From: Yimella sp.
Lineage (GTDB): Bacteria > Actinomycetota > Actinomycetes > Actinomycetales > Dermatophilaceae
Reading direction: 5' to 3'
Assembly (NCBI GenBank): GCA_030150425.1
Contig: JASLFY010000367.1
Coordinates: 1-8,022, forward strand
Length of the DNA: 8,022 bases
Under the pieces are notes generated by a model. It was given only the letters and a program-made list of their open reading frames with translations. It searched no databases and had not been told where the DNA came from. Shown piece by piece: positions 1 to 6,314 of the stretch. Position numbers and translations under genes: made by a program. Position 1 is the first letter of the stretch; every line of letters begins with the position of its first letter.

Positions 1-479
1 GGGGCGAGGCGGGTCATCACGTCGGCCCGGACGGGCCGGTCTACCAGGCCGGCACCCTCTCGGGGAACCCGGTCGCGACCGCGGCCGGTCTGGCGACACT
101 GCGCGCCTGCACCCCCGAGGTCTACGACCGCCTTCCCGTCGTGGCCCGCACCATCGCCGACGCCGCGTCCGCAGAGCTGTTCAAGGCCGGCATCCCGCAC
201 ACCGTGCAGTGGGCCGGATCGATGTTCTCGATCTTCTTCCGCGAACAGCCGGTGCGGAACTACGACGACGCCAAGGGCCAGGACACCGCCGCCTTCGGCC
301 GTTTCTTCCACGCGATGCTGCAGCAGGGAGTCCACCTGCCGCCGAGCGCGTACGAAGCGTGGTTCGTCAGCGCCGCCCACGACGACGCGGCGATCGACAA
401 GGTGCTGCACGCCCTGCCGATCGCGGTCCGCGCCATCACAAGCTCGGACACAGAAACCGATGGGACACTCGCGCCATGA
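1..479 (+). CDS. hemL: Glutamate-1-semialdehyde 2,1-aminomutase, C-terminal part (5' end outside window)
   Basis: HemL is a cytoplasmic PLP enzyme that turns glutamate-1-semialdehyde into 5-aminolevulinate, the first committed tetrapyrrole precursor in the C5 pathway. About 158 residues are visible, read in the frame beginning at base 3. The signature GPVYQAGTLSGNP (bases 36-74) is typical of HemL and lies downstream of the PLP-binding lysine, which is outside the window. The later segments MFSIFF, DTAAFGRFFHAMLQQGVHLPPSAYEAWFVS and the terminal helix fit the HemL C-terminal domain, and the end position is normal for the family. The TGA stop overlaps the ATG of the next gene (ATGA at 476-479). 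One oddity: before base about 20 the family pattern fits frame 1 (GARRVI) better than frame 3 (GEAGH), so a small indel near bases 16-21 is possible (see findings). The identification is firm; intactness of the full gene is not proven. Confidence 0.93.
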   Translation, partial: GEAGHHVGPDGPVYQAGTLSGNPVATAAGLATLRACTPEVYDRLPVVARTIADAASAELFKAGIPHTVQWAGSMFSIFFREQPVRNYDDAKGQDTAAFGRFFHAMLQQGVHLPPSAYEAWFVSAAHDDAAIDKVLHALPIAVRAITSSDTETDGTLAP

Positions 480-1120
480 AGCAGCAGCGGACGATCGTCC
501 ACCTCGTACGCCACGGCGAGGTCGACAACCCGCGCGGGGTGCTCTACGGCCGGATGCCCGACTTCCACCTCTCCGAGCTGGGGCGGCGGATGGCGGTGTG
601 TGTCGCCGACTTCCTCGGCGGCAACGACATCACCCACCTGGTCTCCTCCCCGCTGGAGCGCGCCCAGGAGACCATCGAGCCGTTGGCCGAGGCGCTGCAC
701 CAGGAGGTCACCCTCGACGAGCGGGTGATCGAGGCGGCGAACGACTTCGAAGGTCTGACTGTCGGCAAGGACCCCAAGCAGCTGCTGCGCCCGCGGATGT
801 GGCCCAAGCTGGTCAACCCGCTGCAGCCCTCCTGGGGTGAGCCGTACACCGAGATCGCGCAGCGGATGCGCGCCGCGGTGACCGACGCCCGCATCGCGGC
901 CGCCGGTCACGAGGCCGTGATCGTCAGCCACCAGCTCCCGGTGTGGACCGCCCGCCAGTCGTACGAAGGTCGGCGCCTCTGGCACGACCCGCGCAAGCGC
1001 GAGTGCTCGCTGGCCTCGGTGACCAGCCTCAACTTCGTCGGCGACGAACTGGTCAGCCTGTCGTACGCCGAACCGGCCGGCCACCTGCTCGACCAGGCCT
1101 CGGCGGTGCCCGGCGCATGA
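476..1120 (+). CDS. Histidine phosphatase family protein (phosphoglycerate mutase-like)
   Basis: This 214-residue cytoplasmic protein belongs to the histidine phosphatase superfamily. The N-terminal VRHGE motif supplies the phospho-accepting His13 with Arg12. Arg62 in SSPLERAQET, Glu86 in RVIEA (likely proton donor) and His152 in VSHQLPVW complete the expected catalytic set, so the protein looks active. The length matches small phosphatases rather than true glycolytic mutases, and nothing in the sequence reveals the substrate. The ATG at 476 was chosen because it overlaps the hemL stop as ATGA, the VRHGE strand follows at once, and a GGGA at 462-465 lies 10 bases upstream. A same-frame start at 209 would only add sequence that is hemL read out of frame. 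A phosphatase of this kind sits between hemL and the cytochrome c maturation genes in mycobacteria too (Rv0525), which suggests a linked but undefined role. Family assignment is sure; function is open. Confidence 0.93.
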   Translation: MKQQRTIVHLVRHGEVDNPRGVLYGRMPDFHLSELGRRMAVCVADFLGGNDITHLVSSPLERAQETIEPLAEALHQEVTLDERVIEAANDFEGLTVGKDPKQLLRPRMWPKLVNPLQPSWGEPYTEIAQRMRAAVTDARIAAAGHEAVIVSHQLPVWTARQSYEGRRLWHDPRKRECSLASVTSLNFVGDELVSLSYAEPAGHLLDQASAVPGA

Positions 1121-1197
1121 AACCAGCCCACGAAGTTCTCCGCTCCTTCGTCGCTCCGATACTTCGCGGGGGCCCCGGCATGAACCACCCCACGAAG
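1108..1197 (+). repeat. Imperfect direct repeat, copies at 1108-1135 and 1172-1197
   Basis: Two near-identical stretches bracket the gap before the thioredoxin gene. Both run from GCCC(C)GGC through an ATGAA to CCCACGAAG and differ by small indels and one G/C change. Each copy carries an ATG in the same reading frame, at 1117 and at 1180. The segment between them holds a potential hairpin and a short inner repeat CGCTCC (1141-1146 and 1152-1157). The layout could come from a local tandem duplication or from insertion of a small repeat element with target duplication. The repeat is visible directly; its origin is inference. Confidence 0.6.
1127..1170 (+). promoter_or_regulatory. Possible hairpin over the ribosome-binding region of the thioredoxin gene
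   Basis: Bases 1127-1136 (CCCACGAAGT) can pair with 1161-1170 (ACTTCGCGGG): nine pairs with one A-C mismatch, closing a 24-base loop. The 3' arm includes part of the only Shine-Dalgarno-like G run (1168-1172) ahead of the ATG at 1180. The 5' arm starts 7 bases after the stop of the phosphatase gene, where a terminating ribosome would cover it. The structure could therefore couple translation of the two genes by freeing the ribosome site. There is no U run after the stem, so it is not a normal intrinsic terminator. The pairing is seen in the sequence; the function is inference. Confidence 0.4.
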
Positions 1198-1779
1198 CGG
1201 CGGCTCGCCGCCGCCACCGCGCTGCTCGCGATCGTCGGTGTCGCGGGCTGCTCGAACGACCCCAATTCGATTGCCGCACAAGCCAAGAACGGCGACAGCA
1301 AGGGCTACGTCGCCGGCGACGGCACGGTCCAGCAGCTGGCCGTCTCGCAGCGCGGCAAGCCGGTCACGATCAGCGGCACGACCCTCGAGGGCAAGCCGTG
1401 GTCGACCAAGGACGCGGCGGACAAGATCGTCGTCCTGAACGTCTGGGGCGAGTGGTGCCCGCCGTGCCAGAAGGAGATCCCGGAGCTGCAGGAGGTGTGG
1501 TCCGGCTGGCAGAAGGCCGGCGCGCCGGTGCAGCTGATGGGCCTCGACCAGCGTGACTCCGTCGCCCGGGCGAAGGCGATCCTGACGGCGAAGAAGGCCA
1601 CCTACCCCTCGCTGCGCGACGACGGCGGGCGCAGCCTGCTGGCGCTGCAGGGCAAGGCGCAGTACACCCCGACCACCCTGGTGCTCGACAAGCAGCACCG
1701 CATCGCGGCCCGGGTCAGTGGTCCGGTCGACGCGTCGACCCTGCGGGGTCTGGTGCAGGACGTCCTGGCCGGCAAGTAA
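1180..1779 (+). CDS. resA: TlpA/ResA-type membrane-anchored thiol-disulfide oxidoreductase (lipoprotein)
   Basis: This extracytoplasmic thioredoxin-fold reductase of 199 residues probably keeps the CXXCH cysteines of apocytochrome c reduced before haem attachment, taking electrons from CcdA. The start at 1180 gives a clear lipoprotein signal: basic KRR at 6-8, a hydrophobic stretch at 9-20, and lipobox VAGC with the lipidated Cys at 24. A linker with the segment GYVAGDGTVQ (residues 42-51), familiar from actinobacterial members, precedes the AhpC/TSA-like domain. The redox motif WCPPC lies at 92-96 (Cys93 and Cys96), and the cis-proline is Pro164 in YTPTT. An in-frame ATG at 1117 overlaps the previous stop as ATGA and would add 21 residues in front of the signal peptide; I prefer 1180 because an n-region that long is unusual and the extra codons lie in a repeat. 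The stop TAA abuts the GTG of ccdA. Family and pathway are confident; the symbol resA is by functional analogy. Confidence 0.9.
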   Translation: MNHPTKRRLAAATALLAIVGVAGCSNDPNSIAAQAKNGDSKGYVAGDGTVQQLAVSQRGKPVTISGTTLEGKPWSTKDAADKIVVLNVWGEWCPPCQKEIPELQEVWSGWQKAGAPVQLMGLDQRDSVARAKAILTAKKATYPSLRDDGGRSLLALQGKAQYTPTTLVLDKQHRIAARVSGPVDASTLRGLVQDVLAGK

Positions 1780-2526
1780 GTGCGCACCGGCATCGAACAG
1801 ACCGTCGCCTCCGGCAGCATGCCGGTGGCGATGGCGCTCGCCCTGCTGGCGGGCGTCGTGTCGTTCGCGTCGCCGTGCGTGCTGCCGCTGGTGCCGGGAT
1901 TTCTGGCGTACGTCACCGGGCTGACCGACGAGAACCGCCGCACCCGACTGGTGCTCGGCGCGGTGCTCTTCGTCCTCGGGTTCGGTGCCGTCATCGTGGC
2001 CGTCGCCGCGGCGTACGGAGTGGCGCTGGACGCCACGCAGACCCAGCGCGGTCTCATCACCCGGCTCGGCGGGGTGGTCGTCATCCTGCTGTCGCTGGTC
2101 TACCTCGGCTTCATCGGCCAACGCGGTCTGCCGGTGCGCTGGCGCCCGGCCGCCGGACTGGTCGGAGCGCCGGTCCTCGGTGCGGTGTTCGGCATCGGGA
2201 TGAGCCCGTGCATCGGACCGGTCTGGGGCACGATCATCAGCCTCGCGGCGCCGCTGGGTGACACCGGCACGGTCGGACGGGGCGTCTCGCTCGCGGTCTG
2301 TTACGCCGTCGGCCTCGGCATCCCGTTCGTCCTCATCGCCGCCGGGTGGGCGCGCGCGGAGCGCTGGTCGCGCTGGCTGCGCGACCACCACCGCCCGATC
2401 CAGTGGATCGGCGGCGCGCTGATGCTCACCGTCGGGGTGCTGATGGTGGCCGGTGTGTGGGAGCAGTTCATCGTCTGGATGCAGGCGAATCTCGTTGGTG
2501 CAGAAGGGTTCCGGACGATCATCTGA
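1780..2526 (+). CDS. ccdA: Cytochrome c biogenesis protein CcdA (transmembrane thiol electron carrier)
   Basis: CcdA is a polytopic membrane protein that moves reducing equivalents from cytoplasmic thioredoxin to extracytoplasmic thioredoxin-like partners, here most likely the protein encoded just upstream. The 248-residue product has about six hydrophobic segments (near 18-47, 56-80, 95-113, 128-150, 168-190 and 208-226), matching the short DsbD-beta/CcdA family. The redox cysteines are visible as Cys33 in SFASPCVLPLVPG and Cys144 in GIGMSPCIGPVWG, each beside the conserved prolines. A third cysteine, Cys174, lies in a membrane segment and is not part of the usual pair. The GTG at 1780 directly follows the upstream TAA with no spacer and lacks a strong Shine-Dalgarno, so re-initiation is likely. 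An ATG at 1819 is a weaker alternative that would trim 13 residues ahead of the first membrane helix. The TGA stop shares its A with the ATG of resB. Confidence 0.95.
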   Translation: MRTGIEQTVASGSMPVAMALALLAGVVSFASPCVLPLVPGFLAYVTGLTDENRRTRLVLGAVLFVLGFGAVIVAVAAAYGVALDATQTQRGLITRLGGVVVILLSLVYLGFIGQRGLPVRWRPAAGLVGAPVLGAVFGIGMSPCIGPVWGTIISLAAPLGDTGTVGRGVSLAVCYAVGLGIPFVLIAAGWARAERWSRWLRDHHRPIQWIGGALMLTVGVLMVAGVWEQFIVWMQANLVGAEGFRTII

Positions 2527-4154
2527 TGACTGAGCAGACTTCACCCACCCAGCCGAAGCTCGGGGTGCTGGGCACCCTGCGCTGGTTGTGGCGGCAACTC
2601 ACCTCGATGCGTACGGCGCTGTTCCTGCTGCTCATCCTGTCGGTGGCCGCGATCCCCGGCTCGATCTTCCCGCAGCGGTCGATCAACGCCGACCGCGTCG
2701 CGACGTACCTGCAGGACCACAAGACGGCCGGCCCGTGGCTGGACAAGTTCGGCTTCTTCGACGTGTTCGCCAGCCCGTGGTTCGCCGCGGTCTACCTGCT
2801 GCTGGTCGTCTCGCTGCTGGGCTGCATCATCCCGCGGATGCGGATCCACTGGCGCACCCTGCGCTCGCCGATCCCGCAGGTCCCGGCCCGCCTCGGGCGA
2901 CTGTCCGCGTCGGCCGACGAGCAGGTCGCGGCGTCCCCGGCAGAGGTCATCGCGGCTGCCAAGGCGGTGCTCGGGCGCCGGCGCTACCGGATGCGTTCCG
3001 AGGGTTCGAATACCGCAGACGCCGACGGCGTCGAGGGCGCCCCGCTCGAGCTGGCCGCCGAGGGTGGCCGGATGCGCGAGACCGGCAACCTGCTGTTCCA
3101 CTCCAGCCTGGTGATCGTCATCGTGTCGGTCGCGCTCGGCTCGCTGTTCGGGTGGCGCGGCGACGTGATCGTGCCGGTCGGCACCTCCTTCGCATCCACC
3201 GTCTCCCGCTACGACACCCTCGACCCCGGCCCGCTGGTCGACCTCAGCAAGCTGTCGCCCTGGTCGCTGACGATGGACAAGCTCGACGTGAGCTTCGAGT
3301 CGAACGTCCCCTCGGACTCGCCGCAGTACGGCCAGCCGCGCAGCTTCACCGCCTCGGTCACCACCGACACCGGCAGCGGTGAGCTGAAGAAGCAGCAGAT
3401 CGCGGTCAACCACCCGCTGAAGATCGCCGGCTCCGACGTCTACCTGCTCGGCAACGGCTACGCCCCCAAGGTGGTCGTGCGCGACAACAAGGGGAACGTG
3501 CTCTACGACGACCCGACGCCGTTCCTGGCCCAGGACTCGATGTACCGCTCGGTCGGCGCGATCAAGGTCACCTCGGCCAGCCCGAAGCAGCTCGGCTTCT
3601 TCGGACTGTTCCTGCCGACGTACGCCTTCGACAACACGCAGGGCCCGCACTCCACGTTCCCCGACCTCAAGCAGCCGGCGCTGGTCCTCGGTCTGTACGA
3701 GGGCACCCTCTTCCCGGGCGACCGGCCGCAGTCGGTGTTCTCGCTGGACACCAGCGAGATGAAGCAGGTCATGACGTCCCCGGGTCAGCCGTACCGGTTG
3801 CTGCTGCAGCCGGGACAGACCGCCAAGCTCCCCGGCAACCGGGGCACGATCACGCTCGAGTCGGTGCCGCGCTGGGCCGGCCTCTCGGTCCGCGAGGACC
3901 CGGGCAAGACCCCGGCGCTGGTCGGCGCGCTGCTCGGACTGCTCGGCCTGATCATGTCGATGGTCCTGCGCCGACGCCGCATCTTCCTGCGCGTCACGCC
4001 GACCGACGACGGCAGCCGGGTGCAGATCGGTGCCCTCGCCAAGGGCGACGACCCGCGGCTGCAGGTGGCCGTCGACGAGCTGCTCGATGCGGTCAAGAAG
4101 CGGGTCGATCCAGCCGCGTACCCTGAACAGGTGAAGAAAGCAGGTGTCCGATGA
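2526..4154 (+). CDS. resB: Cytochrome c biogenesis protein ResB (Ccs1)
   Basis: ResB (Ccs1) pairs with CcsB to move haem across the membrane and attach it to apocytochrome c (System II). The 542-residue product has the family layout: a cytoplasmic N-terminus; membrane segments near 30-48, 84-103 and 187-208; a large outward domain from about 210 to 460; and a last membrane segment near 462-481 followed by a basic, then charged cytoplasmic tail. Features shared with the family include LTSMRTALFLLLIL in the first helix, PGSIFPQ after it, RETGNLLFHSSLV with His192 in the third helix, and VNHPLKIAGSDVYLLGNGYAP (His296) in the outer domain. The ATG at 2526 was chosen because it overlaps the ccdA stop (TGATG), with an AAGGG at about 2504-2508 upstream; the open frame reaching back to 2346 only covers ccdA out of frame. 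The TGA stop overlaps the ATG of ccsB as ATGA. Length and motifs look intact. Confidence 0.94.
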   Translation: MTEQTSPTQPKLGVLGTLRWLWRQLTSMRTALFLLLILSVAAIPGSIFPQRSINADRVATYLQDHKTAGPWLDKFGFFDVFASPWFAAVYLLLVVSLLGCIIPRMRIHWRTLRSPIPQVPARLGRLSASADEQVAASPAEVIAAAKAVLGRRRYRMRSEGSNTADADGVEGAPLELAAEGGRMRETGNLLFHSSLVIVIVSVALGSLFGWRGDVIVPVGTSFASTVSRYDTLDPGPLVDLSKLSPWSLTMDKLDVSFESNVPSDSPQYGQPRSFTASVTTDTGSGELKKQQIAVNHPLKIAGSDVYLLGNGYAPKVVVRDNKGNVLYDDPTPFLAQDSMYRSVGAIKVTSASPKQLGFFGLFLPTYAFDNTQGPHSTFPDLKQPALVLGLYEGTLFPGDRPQSVFSLDTSEMKQVMTSPGQPYRLLLQPGQTAKLPGNRGTITLESVPRWAGLSVREDPGKTPALVGALLGLLGLIMSMVLRRRRIFLRVTPTDDGSRVQIGALAKGDDPRLQVAVDELLDAVKKRVDPAAYPEQVKKAGVR

Positions 4155-5140
4155 TCGCGTCGGTTCTGGCAAGTCCGGTCAACGAGTCCCTCGCCGACGT
4201 CAGCACCAAGCTGATGTACTCCTCGGCGCTGGTGCTGACCCTGGCGATGTTGTCTTTCACCCTCGACCTGGCCGGTCACCCCGGCCGCGAGGAGCGCGCC
4301 CGCGTACGCCGGGAGGAGGCGGCGCTCGCCGCTGGTTCGTCGGCCGAGGGTGACACCCTCGTCCGCACCGAGCCCGTGGTCGACGTACCGGAGAAGCGGC
4401 AGTGGGCCGGCATCGGCATCTCGCTGTCCTGGCTCGGCACCTTCCTACTGATCGCCTCGGTGATCGCCCGCGGTCTGTCCGTGCACCGCCCGCCGCTGGG
4501 GAACATGTACGAATTCCTCGCCGCCGGCAGCATGTTCGCGATGATCGCCTACCTGATCTGGTCGACCCGGCGCGACGTGCGCTGGCTCGGCGCGTTCATC
4601 ACCGGCGTCGTCGTGCTCTTCGAGATGACCGCCGCGCTGGTCTTCTACACCAACGCCAGCCAGCTGATGCCGTCGCTGCGCAGCTACTGGCTGTCCATCC
4701 ACGTCACCGTCGCCACCCTCTCGGTCGGCCTGTTCACCCTCGCCTTCGCGGTCCACGCCTTCTACTTCGCCCAGCAGTGGCGCGAGAACGGCCACGAGAA
4801 CAAGCTGCGCTTCCTGTCCGCGGCGCCCGACTCCGGCACCCTCGACCGGCTCGCGTACGGCGTGTTGATCATCGCCTTCCCGCTGTGGACGTTCACCCTG
4901 ATCGCCGGTGCGGTCTGGGCGCAGGAGGCCTGGGGCCACTACTGGAACTGGGACCCCAAGGAGGTGTGGACCCTGGTCATCTGGGTGCTCTACGCCGCCT
5001 ACCTGCACGCCCGGATGACGGCCGGCTGGTCCGGTCGGAAGGCCGCGTACATCGCCCTCGCCGGGTTCGTCTGCGTGCTGATCAACTACGGCATCGTGAA
5101 CGTGTTCTTCGTCGGCCAGCACTCCTACTCGGGGGTCTGA
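4151..5140 (+). CDS. ccsB: Cytochrome c biogenesis protein CcsB (CcsA/ResC family haem handling protein)
   Basis: CcsB is the haem-handling membrane subunit of System II and works as a complex with ResB. The 329-residue protein carries the tryptophan-rich WWD signature WGHYWNWDPKEVW at 261-273, which faces outward and presents haem. Candidate haem-ligating histidines are His184 (WLSIHV) and His324 (GQHSY), with His286 (YLHAR) also conserved in the family. About eight hydrophobic segments are visible: one near 23-41, then seven from about residue 85 to 320. Between the first two lies a charged cytoplasmic loop (about 42-84) rich in Arg and Glu, as is common in actinobacterial members. RPPLGNMYEF (113-122) is another typical motif. 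The ATG overlaps the resB stop as ATGA, with AGGTG at 4142-4146 as a plausible ribosome site. The stop is separated by one base from the next gene. Nothing appears missing. Confidence 0.96.
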   Translation: MIASVLASPVNESLADVSTKLMYSSALVLTLAMLSFTLDLAGHPGREERARVRREEAALAAGSSAEGDTLVRTEPVVDVPEKRQWAGIGISLSWLGTFLLIASVIARGLSVHRPPLGNMYEFLAAGSMFAMIAYLIWSTRRDVRWLGAFITGVVVLFEMTAALVFYTNASQLMPSLRSYWLSIHVTVATLSVGLFTLAFAVHAFYFAQQWRENGHENKLRFLSAAPDSGTLDRLAYGVLIIAFPLWTFTLIAGAVWAQEAWGHYWNWDPKEVWTLVIWVLYAAYLHARMTAGWSGRKAAYIALAGFVCVLINYGIVNVFFVGQHSYSGV

Positions 5141-5141
5141 C

Positions 5142-5408
5142 GTGGCGCGTTACACCGTTCTGCGACTGCTGGTCTTCTTCGGCGTCCTCTGCGCGCTCTG
5201 GCTCGCCCAGTTGCGCGGCTGGCCGTTGCTGCTGTTGTCGGCCGTGCTGTCGGCGATCATCTCGGTGTTCCTGCTGCAGGGCCCGCGCGAGCAGGTCGCC
5301 CAGAAGCTCGAGGCGAAGGTCGACGAGCGTCGCGCCCGCGCCGACGAGAACCGTACGGCGGAGGACTTCGACGAGACCGACGAGGCCGAGGACGAGAAGT
5401 ACGTCTGA
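5142..5408 (+). CDS. DUF4229 family small membrane protein
   Basis: This 88-residue protein has two closely spaced hydrophobic segments (about 5-24 and 26-46) and a charged tail. The tail starts with a likely helix (EQVAQKLEAKVDERRARADENR) and ends in a very acidic stretch rich in Glu and Asp. This matches the DUF4229 family of actinobacteria, which has no assigned biochemical role. The GTG at 5142 begins one base after the ccsB stop, and a GGGGG run at 5131-5135 gives a good ribosome site about 6 bases upstream, so it is very likely co-translated with ccsB. Position at the end of the cytochrome c maturation operon suggests an accessory role in membrane assembly or respiration, but that is only inference from context. 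Family assignment rests on length, the hairpin of two helices, and the acidic tail. Confidence 0.85.
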   Translation: MARYTVLRLLVFFGVLCALWLAQLRGWPLLLLSAVLSAIISVFLLQGPREQVAQKLEAKVDERRARADENRTAEDFDETDEAEDEKYV

Positions 5409-5423
5409 GGCCTTCCTCCGCGG
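5409..5423. other. Convergent intergenic gap between DUF4229 gene and menA
   Basis: Only 15 bases separate the two stop codons. The region offers a 4-pair GAGG/CCTC stem (5407-5410 with 5415-5418) and a CCGCGG palindrome (5418-5423), but no strong GC stem with a following T run on either strand. I do not call a terminator here; transcripts from both sides may overlap. Confidence 0.5.
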
Positions 5424-6308
5424 TCAGCGGGTCGCGTGGGTGAGGAACAGGCCGAGCCCGAGCATCAGGCCGTACGCGAGGCTGGTCAGGCCGGCGCCGG
5501 CCAGCGCCGGGATCAGGTCGCGGCCCTTGGCACCCTTGATGACCTTGCCGACCGGCAGGACCGCCGGGGCCAGGCCGACCAGGCCGAGCGCGGCCCACGG
5601 GTGGCGGAACGCGATCACGATGGTGAGGATCGCGGCGACGCCGTAGAGCGTCACGAACAGTCCGCGGGTGGCGTTGTCGCCCAGTCGCACCGCGAGGGTG
5701 CGCTTGCCGGAGACCGTGTCGCCCGGGATGTCGCGCAGGTTGTTGACCACCAGGATCGCGCAGGCCAGCGCGCCGACGCTGACCGCGCCGAGCACCGACG
5801 CCAGGCTCAGCGTCTTCGACTGGGTGTACGTCGTGCCGAGCGTTGCAACCAGGCCGAAGAAGATGAAGACGAAGACCTCGCCGAGGCCGAGGTAGCCGTA
5901 CGGGTTCTTGCCGCCGGTGTACTTCCACGCCGCCCAGATCGCCAGCGCGCCCACGATCAGCAGCCACCAGACACCGCTGAGGGTGACGAGCGCCAGGCCG
6001 CAGAAACCGGCCCAGAAGAACGCGATGAACGCGGCCAGCTTCACGTTCGCTGCGGTCGCCAGTCGTTGGCCGACCAAGCGCACCGGGCCGACCCGGGCCT
6101 CGTCCGTGCCGCGGATGCCGTCGGAGTAGTCGTTCGCGTAGTTGACCCCGACCTGCAGCGCCAGCGCGACCAGCAGAGCGACGCCGGCCTTCCACCAGAC
6201 GCAGGCTCCGTCGTACGACGCGACGGCTGTGCCGGCGAGCACGGGGCTGATGGCTGCGGGAAGGGTGCGCGGTCGGGCTCCTGCGAGCCACTGCGATGCG
6301 GTTGCCAC
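5424..6308 (-). CDS. menA: 1,4-dihydroxy-2-naphthoate polyprenyltransferase
   Basis: MenA joins a polyprenyl chain to 1,4-dihydroxy-2-naphthoate in the membrane, giving demethylmenaquinone, the step before the final methylation to menaquinone. The 294-residue protein has the family length and many membrane segments. The first aspartate-rich motif is NYANDYSDG at 56-64 with Asp60 and Asp63, followed by IRGTDEARVGPVRLV. The second is NNLRDIPGD at 189-197 with Asp193 and Asp197, followed by GKRTLAVRLG. These motifs bind the Mg-prenyl diphosphate and mark MenA rather than UbiA or haem O synthase. The N-terminal WLAGARPRTLPAAISPVLAGT is also characteristic. The GTG start at 6308 is bounded by an in-frame TGA only two codons upstream, so no longer form is possible. 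No clear Shine-Dalgarno is visible, and the upstream MFS gene ends 6 bases before, so coupled translation is likely. menA also lies close to the cytochrome c genes, on the opposite strand, in mycobacteria. Confidence 0.96.
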   Translation of the reverse strand: MATASQWLAGARPRTLPAAISPVLAGTAVASYDGACVWWKAGVALLVALALQVGVNYANDYSDGIRGTDEARVGPVRLVGQRLATAANVKLAAFIAFFWAGFCGLALVTLSGVWWLLIVGALAIWAAWKYTGGKNPYGYLGLGEVFVFIFFGLVATLGTTYTQSKTLSLASVLGAVSVGALACAILVVNNLRDIPGDTVSGKRTLAVRLGDNATRGLFVTLYGVAAILTIVIAFRHPWAALGLVGLAPAVLPVGKVIKGAKGRDLIPALAGAGLTSLAYGLMLGLGLFLTHATR

Positions 6309-6314
6309 GAGGCG

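Noticed and set aside
1127..1170. Intrinsic terminator before the thioredoxin gene
   Set aside because: The stem has a 24-base loop and is followed by G and C rather than a T run, and it lies inside a continuous operon.
907..2544. 545-codon open frame on the minus strand opposite the phosphatase, thioredoxin and ccdA genes
   Set aside because: The translation is Arg-, Asp- and Gln-rich without domains and mirrors three clearly real plus-strand genes; such long antisense frames are common in high-GC DNA.
2541..4172. 543-codon open frame on the minus strand opposite resB
   Set aside because: Low-complexity charged translation, no recognisable motif, and full overlap with an intact ResB.
5407..5423. 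Possible shared bidirectional terminator
   Set aside because: Only a 4-pair stem and a 6-base palindrome are present, with no T run; too weak to call.
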